Below are positions 46,091 to 55,124 of a DNA stretch of 64,000 bases, one piece after another. The stretch comes from Mycobacteroides sp. CBMA 271 (GTDB lineage: Bacteria > Actinomycetota > Actinomycetes > Mycobacteriales > Mycobacteriaceae), in the NCBI RefSeq assembly GCF_009729205.1, contig NZ_VTHB01000007.1, forward strand, positions 1 to 64,000, in the 5' to 3' direction. Numbering within the stretch: the first letter of the stretch is position 1; the number at the start of each line of letters is the position of its first letter. The notes below the pieces were generated by a model. The model was not told where the DNA came from. It was given only the letters and a program-made list of their open reading frames with translations, and made no database searches. The translations under genes and the position numbers were made by a program.

Positions 46091-47502
46091 GGGGCACCCG
46101 AGGTGGTCAATGCGCGCAACGGTGAGCTCGCCACATCGAATGGTGTGAGACGACCGCCATCATCGATCATTCCGATGGCCTGCAGCCACTGCTCGAACTC
46201 GGGCGCTGGGCGCAGGCCCAGCGTGCGGCGCGCCTGCAGAACATCGTGAAACGACAGGCTCTGATACCCGAGCATGACATCGTCGGCGCCGGGAACGGTG
46301 ATCACGAACGCGACGCCGGCGGCCGCGAGCAGGATCAGCAGTGTGTCCATATCGTTCTGGTCGGCCTCGGCGTGGTTGGTGTAGCAGACGTCAACGCCCA
46401 TCGGCAGGCCAAGCAGCTTGCCGCAGAAGTGATCCTCCAGTCCGGCGCGAATGATCTGCTTACCGTCGTAGAGGTACTCCGGTCCGATGAATCCGACGAC
46501 GGTGTTCACCAGAAACGGCTCCAGGTCGCGGGCCACCGCGTAGGCGCGCGCCTCCAGAGTCTGCTGATCGACCGGCTTACCGCCGGTGCCCACATGCGCT
46601 CGGGAACTCAACGCCGACCCCTGACCGGTTTCCAGATACATCACGTTGTCGCCGACGGTCCCCCGGCGCAGGGCCCGGGTGGCATCGCGGCCCTCACGCA
46701 GCAGCGCGATATTCACTCCGAAAGCAGAATTGGCGCCCTCGGTGCCGGCGATCGATTGAAACGTCAGATCCACCGGCGCTCCCCGTTCGATCAACTCGAT
46801 CGTCGTCGTGATGTGCGACAGCACGCACGACTGGGTCGGGATGTCGTAGCGCGATCTGATGGAGTCCAGCAGATGCAGTAGATCCGAGGTGGCGTGCGGT
46901 GAATCGGTCGCCGGATTGATGCCGATCACCGCGTCGCCGCATCCCAGCAGCAGCCCGTCGAGCACGGCCGCCGCGACACCACGCGGGTCATCGGTGGGGT
47001 GATTCGGCTGCAGCCGGGTAGCCAACGTGCCCCGTCCTCCGACAGTGGTGCGGAAGGCGGCGCTCACCTCCATGGCGGCGCCGACCGCGACTAGGTCTTG
47101 ATTGCGCATGATCTTGCTGACCGCCGCCGCCATCTCCGGGGTGATTCCCGCGGAGACGGCAGCGATCCGCTGGGCACAGTCATCCCGGGATGCGTTCTCC
47201 AGCAACCAGTCCCGAAATCCGCCGACGGTCAGATGGGAGATGGCGCCGTAGGCCAGGCGGTCATGGCTGTCGATGATTAGTCTGGTGACCTCATCGGTTT
47301 CGTAGGGCACCACCGTCTCGTTGAGGAAGGTATCGAGCGGTAGGTCCGCGAGAACCCAAGCCGCAGCGGCTCGTTCGGCATCGGATCCCGCCGCGCAACC
47401 GGCAAGTTGATCACCCGAGCGCAACGGCGTCGCCTTGGCCATCACCTCGACCAGTCCGTCGAACGCGTAGTTCTCCCCCGCTACCTGTTGCCGGTACTTC
47501 AC
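46087..47502 (-). CDS. eutB: Ethanolamine ammonia-lyase large subunit
   Basis: A 471-residue EutB, a TIM barrel. The segments LMGCGDAVIGINPATDSPH (as LLLGCGDAVIGINPATDSPH), TQSCVLSHITTTIELIERGA and GFIGPEYLYDGKQIIRAGLE hold substrate and radical-site residues. The open frame is 40 codons longer upstream, but that is permease sequence in another frame. GTG 47502 overlaps the permease stop (GTGA) and gives the conserved N-terminus. No EutA reactivase gene is seen in the cluster. Confidence 0.95.
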   Translation of the reverse strand: MKYRQQVAGENYAFDGLVEVMAKATPLRSGDQLAGCAAGSDAERAAAAWVLADLPLDTFLNETVVPYETDEVTRLIIDSHDRLAYGAISHLTVGGFRDWLLENASRDDCAQRIAAVSAGITPEMAAAVSKIMRNQDLVAVGAAMEVSAAFRTTVGGRGTLATRLQPNHPTDDPRGVAAAVLDGLLLGCGDAVIGINPATDSPHATSDLLHLLDSIRSRYDIPTQSCVLSHITTTIELIERGAPVDLTFQSIAGTEGANSAFGVNIALLREGRDATRALRRGTVGDNVMYLETGQGSALSSRAHVGTGGKPVDQQTLEARAYAVARDLEPFLVNTVVGFIGPEYLYDGKQIIRAGLEDHFCGKLLGLPMGVDVCYTNHAEADQNDMDTLLILLAAAGVAFVITVPGADDVMLGYQSLSFHDVLQARRTLGLRPAPEFEQWLQAIGMIDDGGRLTPFDVASSPLRALTTSGAP

Positions 47503-48926
47503 GTGAGCTCGCTTTCCGCCTCCGCGAGCATCGCGAACTCCTCGTCGGGCGAGTTCGCGACCAGGCGATGCCGGCTGTAGAGCGCGAAGTACACCATGAA
47601 TGCCGCGAACACGGCTAAGCACAGACCCGCGGCCACCGGGTTGACCAGGAATGTCGCGACAACGGCCAGCACCGCCACGACCAGAGCGAAGCCCGTGGTC
47701 ACGATGCCGCCCGGGGTGCGGTAGGGCCTCGGCATGTTCGGTTCGCGCACACGTAGCGCGATGTGGCTGACCATCATCAGCACGTAACTCACCGCAGCAC
47801 CGAATACCGCCATGTTCAACAACAGGTCACCGTGTCCGGTCAGTGACAGCGCGAACCCGATGAGGCCGGGGACGATCAAGGCCAGCGTCGGCGCCTTCCG
47901 GGAGTTGGTCACCGACAGAATCGTCGGCAGATAGCCCGCGCGCGAGAGCGCGAACAGCTGCCGTGAGTACGCGTAGATGATCGAGAAGAAGCTCGCGATG
48001 AGCCCGGCCAATCCGATGTAGTTGACCAACTTCGCCGCGGTGCCGTGACCGAGCGCCTCGACAAGCGGATTACCCGAATCCGACATCTGTTCCGCACCAC
48101 CGGCCCCGGTGGTCAGAATCAGTGCCAACGCACAGGTCACCAGCAACACGCCGATCGCCGCGATGATCCCGCGCGGCACATTGCGTTCCGGGTTCGCCGT
48201 CTCCTCGGCCGCCAACGGAACGCCCTCGACAGCGAGGAAGAACCAGATGGCGAATGGGATTGCGGCCCAGATGCCCAGGTATCCGTGCGGCAGGATGCTA
48301 GAGGCCCCGGCGGCACCTTCGTCTACCGCGATATTGGTCAGGTTGTGAATGTCGAAATGCCCGGCGGCGGCGACCGCGAAGATCAGCAGGCCCACCAAGG
48401 CAATCGCGGTGATGGCGAACATCACCTTCAGCGCCTCACCCACACCGGACAGATGGATCCCGATGAACAGGGCATAGGCGACCAGATAGACCCACCACCC
48501 GTTGGTGATACCGAAGAGCCCCAGCGACTGAACGTACGCGCCGATGAAGGTGGCGATGGCCGCAGGGGCGATCGAGTACTCGATGAGAATTGCCGTGCCC
48601 GTCGCGAATCCACCCCAAGGGCCAAGCGCGCGGCGCGCGAAGGTGTACCCGCCGCCCGCGGTCGGCAGTGCCGAAGACAGCTCCGCCATACCCAGCACCA
48701 AGGCCAGGTACATGCCGGCGATTACCACGGTGGCAATCGCCAGCCCGCCGAAACCGCCCTGACCGAGACCGAAGTTCCAGCCCGAATAGTCGCCGGACAC
48801 CACATAACTCACCCCGAGGCCGGCAAGCAGCAGCCAGCCCGCGCTCCCCGATCTGAGTTGACGCTTGCGCAGATAGTCAGCGCTCTCGAGGTGCTCCTCA
48901 ACGGGTCCGTGCTTAGCGGTCGCCAT
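47499..48926 (-). CDS. eat: Ethanolamine permease (APC family)
   Basis: A 475-residue amino acid-polyamine-organocation transporter with about 12 membrane helices. The stretch SYVVSGDYSGWNFGLGQGGF in helix 1-2 is characteristic of ethanolamine permeases, and the conserved ALPTAGGGYTFARRALGPWG follows. It should import ethanolamine by proton or exchange coupling. It lies between the acetaldehyde dehydrogenase and eutB, overlapping the latter by four bases, which supports the assignment. The C-terminus is acidic (DEEFAMLAEAESE). Confidence 0.92.
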   Translation of the reverse strand: MATAKHGPVEEHLESADYLRKRQLRSGSAGWLLLAGLGVSYVVSGDYSGWNFGLGQGGFGGLAIATVVIAGMYLALVLGMAELSSALPTAGGGYTFARRALGPWGGFATGTAILIEYSIAPAAIATFIGAYVQSLGLFGITNGWWVYLVAYALFIGIHLSGVGEALKVMFAITAIALVGLLIFAVAAAGHFDIHNLTNIAVDEGAAGASSILPHGYLGIWAAIPFAIWFFLAVEGVPLAAEETANPERNVPRGIIAAIGVLLVTCALALILTTGAGGAEQMSDSGNPLVEALGHGTAAKLVNYIGLAGLIASFFSIIYAYSRQLFALSRAGYLPTILSVTNSRKAPTLALIVPGLIGFALSLTGHGDLLLNMAVFGAAVSYVLMMVSHIALRVREPNMPRPYRTPGGIVTTGFALVVAVLAVVATFLVNPVAAGLCLAVFAAFMVYFALYSRHRLVANSPDEEFAMLAEAESELT

Positions 48927-49001
48927 ATCGATTCCTTGCTTCTCTGCAGTTCAATTCAGTGGGGTGACGTCACTTTCCGGCGATACCGCCGATGGCGATG
49001 A

Positions 49002-50525
49002 TCAGAAGAATCCCTGAGCCTTGGAGCTGTAGGACACCAACAGGTTCTTGGTCTGCTGGTAGTGGTCCAGCATCATCTTGTGGTTCTCGCGACCGATGCC
49101 GGAGCGCTTGTAGCCGCCGAACGCTGCGTGCGCGGGGTATTGGTGGTAGCAGTTGGTCCATACACGACCCGCCTTGATGTCGCGCCCGGCGCGGTAGGCG
49201 ATATTGCCGTTGCGGCTCCACACTCCCGCACCCAGCCCGTATGGGGTGTCGTTGGCGATGGCGATGGCCTCGTCGTAGTCGGCGAACGAGGTGACTGCGA
49301 GCACCGGCCCGAAGATCTCCTCCTGGAAAATCCGCATCGAGTTGGTCCCGGCGAAGACCGTCGGTGAGACGTAGTAGCCGCCCGACAGGTCGCCGCCGAG
49401 TTCGGCGCGCTCGCCACCTGTAACCAGCCGCGCCCCTTCGGATTTGCCGATCTCGATATAGGAAAGAATCTTCTCGAGCTGCTCATGGGAGGCCTGCGCT
49501 CCCATCATGGTCTCGGTGTCCAGCGGATCACCCTGACGGATGGCCTTGGTGCGGATGGCGGCCAACTCCAGGAACTCGTCGAAGATATCGGCCTGAATCA
49601 CGCTGCGCGACGGGCAGGTACAGACTTCGCCCTGATTGAACGCGAACATCGTGAACCCTTCCAGGGCCTTGTCCTGGAAATCGTCACCGGCGGCCATCAC
49701 ATCGGAGAAGAAGAGGTTGGGGCTCTTGCCACCGAGCTCCAGGGTGACCGGAATCAGGTTCTGGCTGGCGTACTGCATAATCAACCGGCCCGTGGAGGTT
49801 TCGCCGGTGAATGCGATTTTGGCGATCCGGCTGCTGGAGGCCAACGGCTTACCGGCTTCCACCCCGAACCCGTTGACGATGTTCACCACCCCCGGCGGCA
49901 ACAGATCGCCAATGAGCGAGAACAGGTAGAGGATCGACGCCGGGGTTTGTTCGGCGGGCTTGAGCACCACCGTGTTGCCGGCGGCGATGGCCGGGGCGAG
50001 TTTCCAGCTCGCCATCAACAGCGGGAAGTTCCACGGGATGATCTGCCCAACCACACCGAGGGGCTCGTGGAAATGGTAGGCGACGGTATCCTCGTCGATT
50101 TGTGACAGTGAACCCTCTTGCGCCCGAAGAACACCGGCGAAGTACCGGAAATGATCGACGGCCAGCGGGATGTCAGCGTTGAGGGTTTCGCGAATGGGCT
50201 TGCCGTTGTCCCACGACTCGGCCACGGCGATGGACTCCAGATTCGACTGCATCCGGTCGGCGATCCGGTTCAGGATGAGCGCCCGATCGGCCGGAGAGGT
50301 CTTGGCCCAGCCCGCCGCCGCGGCGTGCGCGGCATCGAGTGCCTTCTCGACATCGGCTTCACCGGAGCGCGGTATCTCGCAGAACACCTCCCCTGTCACC
50401 GGGGTGCGGTTCTCGAAGTATCGCCCCTCGGCCGGGGGAACCCATTGCCCGCCAATGAAATTCTCGTAGCGGGACGCGAACGTCATCAGCGATCCCTGCG
50501 CACCCGGGCGGGCATAAACGGTCAC
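49002..50525 (-). CDS. NAD-dependent acetaldehyde dehydrogenase (ExaC/AldA type)
   Basis: A 507-residue aldehyde dehydrogenase. The general base Glu264 is in LELGGKSPN and the catalytic Cys302 in NQGEVCTCPSR. The NAD motif FTGETSTGRLI is at 239-249. The CTCPSR sequence with a second Cys at 304 is characteristic of ExaC/AcoD-type acetaldehyde dehydrogenases. It oxidises acetaldehyde from EutBC to acetate, which Acs then activates. GTG 50525 has GGAG six bases upstream. It leads the operon with the permease, eutB and eutC. A dyad and a hairpin over its ribosome-binding site lie upstream. Confidence 0.92.
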   Translation of the reverse strand: MTVYARPGAQGSLMTFASRYENFIGGQWVPPAEGRYFENRTPVTGEVFCEIPRSGEADVEKALDAAHAAAAGWAKTSPADRALILNRIADRMQSNLESIAVAESWDNGKPIRETLNADIPLAVDHFRYFAGVLRAQEGSLSQIDEDTVAYHFHEPLGVVGQIIPWNFPLLMASWKLAPAIAAGNTVVLKPAEQTPASILYLFSLIGDLLPPGVVNIVNGFGVEAGKPLASSSRIAKIAFTGETSTGRLIMQYASQNLIPVTLELGGKSPNLFFSDVMAAGDDFQDKALEGFTMFAFNQGEVCTCPSRSVIQADIFDEFLELAAIRTKAIRQGDPLDTETMMGAQASHEQLEKILSYIEIGKSEGARLVTGGERAELGGDLSGGYYVSPTVFAGTNSMRIFQEEIFGPVLAVTSFADYDEAIAIANDTPYGLGAGVWSRNGNIAYRAGRDIKAGRVWTNCYHQYPAHAAFGGYKRSGIGRENHKMMLDHYQQTKNLLVSYSSKAQGFF

Positions 50526-50533
50526 GGCGGTCT

Positions 50534-50578
50534 CCTACCTTCAAGACAACAAATGTGTCGGTAATCACTGAAGGTAGG
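50534..50578 (-). promoter_or_regulatory. Hairpin enclosing the aldehyde dehydrogenase ribosome-binding site
   Basis: CCTACCTTCA (50534-50543) and TGAAGGTAGG (50569-50578) are a perfect 10-bp inverted repeat 25 bp apart. On the minus-strand transcript the second arm ends in GGTAGG and is followed by AG, forming the GGAG ribosome-binding site of the GTG start. If transcribed, the hairpin would hide the start region. It could equally be a DNA operator. Confidence 0.5.
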
Positions 50579-50587
50579 TTTTGGCCC

Positions 50588-50606
50588 GTTGCAGCACGGT
50601 TGCAAC
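50588..50606. promoter_or_regulatory. TGCA-N7-TGCA dyad upstream of the ethanolamine operon
   Basis: GTTGCA-GCACGGT-TGCAAC, a perfect 6-bp-arm dyad 63-81 bp upstream of the aldehyde dehydrogenase start. The same arm spacing is found upstream of acs at 54109-54127. It lies 24 bp beyond the end of the GAF regulator gene. The shared site suggests one regulator for both operons. Confidence 0.6.
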
Positions 50607-50629
50607 TTTTGGTGCGGTACCCGCGTCGC

Positions 50630-51940
50630 CTAGGCGAGATCGGAATCCAGCGCGATGAGGTGGCCGCGCGCTTCTGACCGGATCAGGGCGCTCGCACCGT
50701 GGTGATCGTGCAGCGCCTGCCACCCCGCGCGATCATCGCGCGCCTCCGGCAGGTCGAGCCACCGACGCAATAAATGCAGGTCGCCGTCGGCGAGCACGGC
50801 ACCCCGAAGGCTCGTACTCAACTCCAGGCGCAGTCGCCCAATGGCGGGCGCAGCGGAACGCGGTAACAACTGGCCCGAATAGCAGCCCATCGCCGCGGCG
50901 ATATCGCCGGCGCGCAGGGCGGCGAAGACATCATCCATATCGCTTCCGACATGTTCGAGTAGCCGGTAGGGGCGGGACACGATCAACTCGTCCCCCACGA
51001 TGCGGCGCAATCGCGACATCTCCGCGCGGATGGTGACGACGTCCAGATCGTTCTCGTCGAGCAGCATCGCCAGGTGGTCGGCACTCAGCCCCTCGGGGTG
51101 GCGTAGCAGCAGAGCCAGTATCTCGGCGTGGCGACCGGAGAGCCGGTGCGCGTGCTGGCCGTCGGCGGTGTGCAGAACCGGACGGTCGGCACCGAGCAAG
51201 GTCAGCCGGGGGGCGGTATCACTGTCGGCGTGGCCCGGCCGCGGGTAGTGCAGGGCGATGAAATGCTCGACGGCAACCGCAGTTGCGCGCACCAATGCCA
51301 GGGTCTGGGCCGACGCAACTGCAGCACCTCCCGTGAGGTCGATACTTCCCAGGGGTGCGCCGGTCAGCGGGTCATGGATCGGAACCGCGGTGCACGACCA
51401 CGGCCGGACCAGCCTGCAGAAGTGCTCGCTACCACGGATCTGTACCTCACGATCCAGCGCGAGCGCCGTACCCGGGGCGTTGGTGCCCACTGCCCGCTCG
51501 CTCCAGTCGGCACCGGGCACGAAGTTCATCGTGGCCGCCTTGCGCCCTGCCCCGGAATCACCCTCCACCCAGAGCAGTGCACCGTCGGCGGCGGTGACGC
51601 CGACCAGCGCACCCGAGTCGGTGGCGTGGTCCACGAGCAGGCGGCGGATGACGGGCAGTGCGCCGGCGAGCGGATGGCTACTGCGCAGTTCGGTCAGGCG
51701 CATCGCAACGGCCGCCTCAGCAGGGCCGCGGTCGGGGTCGACCCCGGTGTCCAGGCTCCGCTGCCAGCTTTCGGTGACAAGACGCGGCAGAGGTACCGAC
51801 TCGAGATACGAACCGTCTACCCGGCCCGCCACGAAGAGGTCGTGCGCGTCACGTACAGACGCCAACGATGCGCGAACAGCGCCGCGGCGCGCTGCAGTTC
51901 TCGTATTCGCCACGGTCTCCAAGCTCTCTGCCCTGGCCAT
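50630..51940 (-). CDS. GAF-domain transcriptional regulator
   Basis: A 436-residue regulator. The N-terminal part (SLASVRDAHDLFVAGRVDGS, LVTESWQRSLDTGVDPDR) and the GAF domain (about 80-200, ending VRPWSCTAVPIHDPLTGAPL) match the sensor half of AcoR-type activators. There is no AAA+ sigma-54 domain. The C-terminal half has a winged-helix segment RLSGRHAEILALLLRHPEGL, then SADHLAMLLDENDLDVVTIR. This type of regulator is often placed beside aldehyde dehydrogenase genes in actinobacteria. ATG 51940 is the start; the open frame beyond it is acs in another frame. Flanked by aldehyde dehydrogenase and acs, it is the likely activator of both. Confidence 0.85.
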   Translation of the reverse strand: MARAESLETVANTRTAARRGAVRASLASVRDAHDLFVAGRVDGSYLESVPLPRLVTESWQRSLDTGVDPDRGPAEAAVAMRLTELRSSHPLAGALPVIRRLLVDHATDSGALVGVTAADGALLWVEGDSGAGRKAATMNFVPGADWSERAVGTNAPGTALALDREVQIRGSEHFCRLVRPWSCTAVPIHDPLTGAPLGSIDLTGGAAVASAQTLALVRATAVAVEHFIALHYPRPGHADSDTAPRLTLLGADRPVLHTADGQHAHRLSGRHAEILALLLRHPEGLSADHLAMLLDENDLDVVTIRAEMSRLRRIVGDELIVSRPYRLLEHVGSDMDDVFAALRAGDIAAAMGCYSGQLLPRSAAPAIGRLRLELSTSLRGAVLADGDLHLLRRWLDLPEARDDRAGWQALHDHHGASALIRSEARGHLIALDSDLA

Positions 51941-52016
51941 CTTCGCAGGCACGGTCGATATCGACACGATACGTGGACATCGGCGCCAGGAATGGAAAGT
52001 GCGTGAGATAGACGGG

Positions 52017-54005
52017 TCACGGCGGGCACGCCTGCGCTCGGATCGTATCGAATACCGCCGGGTCGACCAACGCCGTTGTATCACCGGGATCGCGGCCCTC
52101 GGCGATGTCCCGCAGCAATCTGCGCATGATCTTGCCGCTGCGGGTCTTCGGTAGTTCGGAGACCACGTACAGGTCCCGTGGCCGGGCGATCGGCGATATC
52201 TCACGTGCCACCTCGGCGCGCAGTTCACCGATTACCTCATCCCGCGGTATCCCCTCGTGCCGGGAATTCAGGATGACGAACGCACAGATGGCCTGACCTG
52301 CCTGATCGTCGTGGATCCCCACGACGGCCGCCTCGGCGACCCCGGCATGGCCCACCAATGCGGACTCGACCTCCGCCGTCGAAATCCTATGACCGGACAC
52401 GTTCATGACATCGTCGATGCGACCCAGTACCCAGATCTCACCATCACTGCCATATCGGGCGCCATCGCCGGCGAAGTACCAGCCCTGCTCCTGGAACCGT
52501 GACCAATAGGTCTGTACGAACCGGTCCTGGTCGCCCCAGATGCCCCGTGCCATCGCCGGCCACGGCTGGTCAAGAACCAGATATCCGGTGCTCTGTTCGG
52601 CCTCCCCGGAATCAGTGGGCAGCCTGTTCCCGTCGTCATCGACGATGATCGCCGAGATGCCCGGCAGCGGCCGCATCGCCGAGCCGGGTTTGCACGAGGT
52701 GACACCGGGAAGCGGCGAGATCATCGCCGCGCCGGTCTCGGTCTGCCACCAGGTGTCCACCACCGGTGTGACGTCGCTACCCAGCACCGTCCGATACCAA
52801 CGCCACGCCTCCGGATTGATAGGTTCCCCCACCGAACCGAGTAGTCGCAGGCTCGAAAGATCGTGCGCATCCGGGACCTCGCGTCCCCACTTCATGAAGG
52901 TGCGAATCAGCGTCGGGGCGGTGTAATAGATTGTCACACCGTATTTCTCGATGATCTGAAAGTGCCGACGCTCGTCGGGCCAGGCGGGGGTCCCCTCGTA
53001 CACCACCTGGGTTGCGCCGTTGGCCAGCGGGCCGTAGACGATATAGGTGTGACCCGTGATCCATCCGATATCTGCTGTGCACCAATAGATATCGGTATCC
53101 GGCTTGATATCGAAGATGGCCCGGTATGTGAAGGACGCCTGCGTCAGATATCCGCCGCCGCTGTGCACGATGCCTTTCGGGGTTCCCGTCGTGCCCGAGG
53201 TGTACAGCAGGAACAGCGGCTGCTCGGCGTCGAAGGCTTCCGGGCGGTGTTCGACGGAAGCCTTATCGACGGTCTCGTGCCACCACACGTCGCGCGCGCC
53301 GTCCCAGGTCACATCGATTCCTGTGCGTCGAACAACCAGAACATGCTCGATGCCCGGCCGCTCGGCGATCGCTTCATCGACGGCATCCTTGAGCGGCGCG
53401 GCCTTCCCCCGCCGGTACTGACCATCTGCCGTGATGACGATCCTGGCCCCCGCATCGGCGATCCGGGCGCGGAGCGCAGACGCGCTAAACCCCGCGAAGA
53501 CGACGGAGTGCATCACACCGAGCCGCGCGCACGCCAGCATCGCAATGATCGCTTCCGGGATCATCGGCATGTAGATCACCACACGGTCGCCCGCAACGGC
53601 TCCCAGTTCGGTGAGGGCATTGGCCGCCCGAGATACCTCGTCCTTCAGCTCGGCATATGTGATGGCACGCGTGTCCCCGTCGGGCTCACCCACCCAGTGA
53701 ATGGCCACCCGGCCGCCGTGGCCGGCCTCGACGTGCCGATCGACACAGTTGTAGGCCACGTTCAGGGTGCCACCGCCGAACCAGCGCGCGAACGGCGCAT
53801 CGGACCAGTCGAGCACCTCGGTGAATGTCGTGTGCCAGGACAGCCTTTCGGCTTGTCCGGCCCAGAATGCCATCCTGTCGGTGGCCGCTTGGCGATAAAG
53901 CTCCTCGGTCGCATTGGCCTGAGCGGCGAACTGTGGTGCCGGCAGATAGTGCGCAGGGCCATGAGAGGTCGTGTCGGCATGATGAATAGAGGTTTGCGCG
54001 GGCAC
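52017..54005 (-). CDS. acs: Acetyl-CoA synthetase
   Basis: A 662-residue AMP-forming acetyl-CoA synthetase. The AMP-binding motif is YTSGTTGTPKGIVH, DTWWQTETGAAMISP is conserved, and the catalytic/acetylatable Lys is in LPKTRSGKIMRRLLRD. It activates acetate to acetyl-CoA, the last step of ethanolamine use here. GTG 54005 with GGAG upstream is preferred; 41 further codons upstream look non-coding. It lies 76 bp upstream of the GAF regulator gene on the same strand. Confidence 0.95.
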   Translation of the reverse strand: MPAQTSIHHADTTSHGPAHYLPAPQFAAQANATEELYRQAATDRMAFWAGQAERLSWHTTFTEVLDWSDAPFARWFGGGTLNVAYNCVDRHVEAGHGGRVAIHWVGEPDGDTRAITYAELKDEVSRAANALTELGAVAGDRVVIYMPMIPEAIIAMLACARLGVMHSVVFAGFSASALRARIADAGARIVITADGQYRRGKAAPLKDAVDEAIAERPGIEHVLVVRRTGIDVTWDGARDVWWHETVDKASVEHRPEAFDAEQPLFLLYTSGTTGTPKGIVHSGGGYLTQASFTYRAIFDIKPDTDIYWCTADIGWITGHTYIVYGPLANGATQVVYEGTPAWPDERRHFQIIEKYGVTIYYTAPTLIRTFMKWGREVPDAHDLSSLRLLGSVGEPINPEAWRWYRTVLGSDVTPVVDTWWQTETGAAMISPLPGVTSCKPGSAMRPLPGISAIIVDDDGNRLPTDSGEAEQSTGYLVLDQPWPAMARGIWGDQDRFVQTYWSRFQEQGWYFAGDGARYGSDGEIWVLGRIDDVMNVSGHRISTAEVESALVGHAGVAEAAVVGIHDDQAGQAICAFVILNSRHEGIPRDEVIGELRAEVAREISPIARPRDLYVVSELPKTRSGKIMRRLLRDIAEGRDPGDTTALVDPAVFDTIRAQACPP

Positions 54006-54108
54006 CGGTTCTCCTTGAGTTTCGCCTCGTTGACGGCACCCCGGAGGAACCGCCGTGCCGGCGGCCCGCGGGTTACGTCGTTGGTGGCGGCACGTTATCG
54101 CCGGAAAG

Positions 54109-54127
54109 GTTGCATCAAGGCTGCACA
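54109..54127. promoter_or_regulatory. TGCA-N7-TGCA dyad upstream of acs
   Basis: GTTGCA-TCAAGGC-TGCACA, 104-122 bp upstream of the acs start. Read on the minus strand, it and the site at 50588-50606 agree at 14 of 19 positions, including both TGCA half-sites with identical spacing. It lies in the 162-bp gap between acs and the PH-like gene. Confidence 0.55.
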
Positions 54128-54167
54128 TCGCGGACGTGAAGGTCTGACCAGTAGCGCGAAGCGCTGA

Positions 54168-54638
54168 CTATGCCGGTGACTGATCCTTGTACTTGGCCAG
54201 CACTGCCCGCAGCGCATCCATCGCGTCGACGGCCCGCTGCTTATCGATCGCCTGGATCGCCATCAACGGCTCGTACTCGTAGTCATCGAGGTCGAGGCGC
54301 GCCCATTGCGCACCGGCCGGAAAGGAGACCCCGACCACCTCGGGCCAGGCAATGAGCTTGGGGCCCAGTACATTGCGCACCTCTATGCCCGCCGCACCGG
54401 CACGTACCCGCGGGCGGGCGAACATCAGGACCACACCCGCGATGACGAAGCCCACCAGTGCAATGCCGACCTGATCCGAGGTCTTGAAGATCACTCCACT
54501 GTTAGGCGAAATCTTCAGCAGCACGCCCACCGCCACATGCGCGGCGGCGATGACGAAGGCGGCCGCGTACACAAAGTACGGGGACAGATGCGGCTTGAGA
54601 ACGAGTTCCCATTCGCGGTCCTGCGGCGATTCGGCCAC
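54168..54638 (-). CDS. PH-like domain membrane protein (Rv1417-like)
   Basis: A 156-residue protein with two membrane helices (about 20-42 FVYAAAFVIAAAHVAVGVLL and 56-75 VGIALVGFVIAGVVLMFA). A bacterial PH-like domain follows (VRAGAAGIEVRNVLGPKLIA, then WPEVVGVSFP). The linker to ribH is only three bases. The same protein follows ribH in M. tuberculosis (Rv1417). Function unknown; a membrane role linked to riboflavin genes is suggested only by conserved order. Confidence 0.82.
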   Translation of the reverse strand: MAESPQDREWELVLKPHLSPYFVYAAAFVIAAAHVAVGVLLKISPNSGVIFKTSDQVGIALVGFVIAGVVLMFARPRVRAGAAGIEVRNVLGPKLIAWPEVVGVSFPAGAQWARLDLDDYEYEPLMAIQAIDKQRAVDAMDALRAVLAKYKDQSPA

Positions 54639-54641
54639 GCG

Positions 54642-55124
54642 TCAGGTCCAGGGTTGACGGAGTCGACGCAGCGTCAGCGCGGTGTCCAGGGCGGCGGCAG
54701 CGGCCTGCGCCCCCTTGTCCTCGGATGACTCGGGCAGTCCTGCACGGTCGAGAGCCTGCTGCTCGTTGTTCACGGTGAGCACACCGTTGGCCACCGGGGT
54801 GCTGGTATCGAGCGAGACGCGCGTCAGACCGGTGGTCACCGCATCGCAGACGTAGGTGAAATGCGGTGTCTCCCCTTGGATTACCACTCCGAGCGCCACG
54901 ACGGCGTCGTGGGTGCGCGCCAAGGCCTGCGCCACCACGGGAATCTCGATGGCGCCCAGCACCCGAACCACCGTCGGGCGATCTATGCCCGCATCGGTGG
55001 CGACGCGGGTGGCGCCCTCAAGCAGTGCAGTGCAGATCTGGTCATGCCAGGTGCTGGCCACGATCGCCAGACTGATACCCGACGCGTCACCAACCTTCAG
55101 TGACGGGATTCCACCGCCGCTCAC
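54642..55124 (-). CDS. ribH: Lumazine synthase (RibH)
   Basis: A 160-residue 6,7-dimethyl-8-ribityllumazine synthase. The N-terminal strand SLAIVASTWHDQICTALLEG and the substrate loop GAIEIPVVAQALARTHDAVV are conserved; VIQGETPHFTYVCD carries the catalytic His. It condenses 5-amino-6-ribitylaminouracil with the four-carbon product of RibBA. GTG 55124 overlaps the ribBA stop by four bases. Confidence 0.96.
   Translation of the reverse strand: MSGGGIPSLKVGDASGISLAIVASTWHDQICTALLEGATRVATDAGIDRPTVVRVLGAIEIPVVAQALARTHDAVVALGVVIQGETPHFTYVCDAVTTGLTRVSLDTSTPVANGVLTVNNEQQALDRAGLPESSEDKGAQAAAAALDTALTLRRLRQPWT

Noticed and set aside
50526..50629. Cobalamin riboswitch controlling the ethanolamine operon
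   Set aside because: The gap is only 104 bp and lacks the conserved B12-box; it is better explained by the hairpin and dyad.
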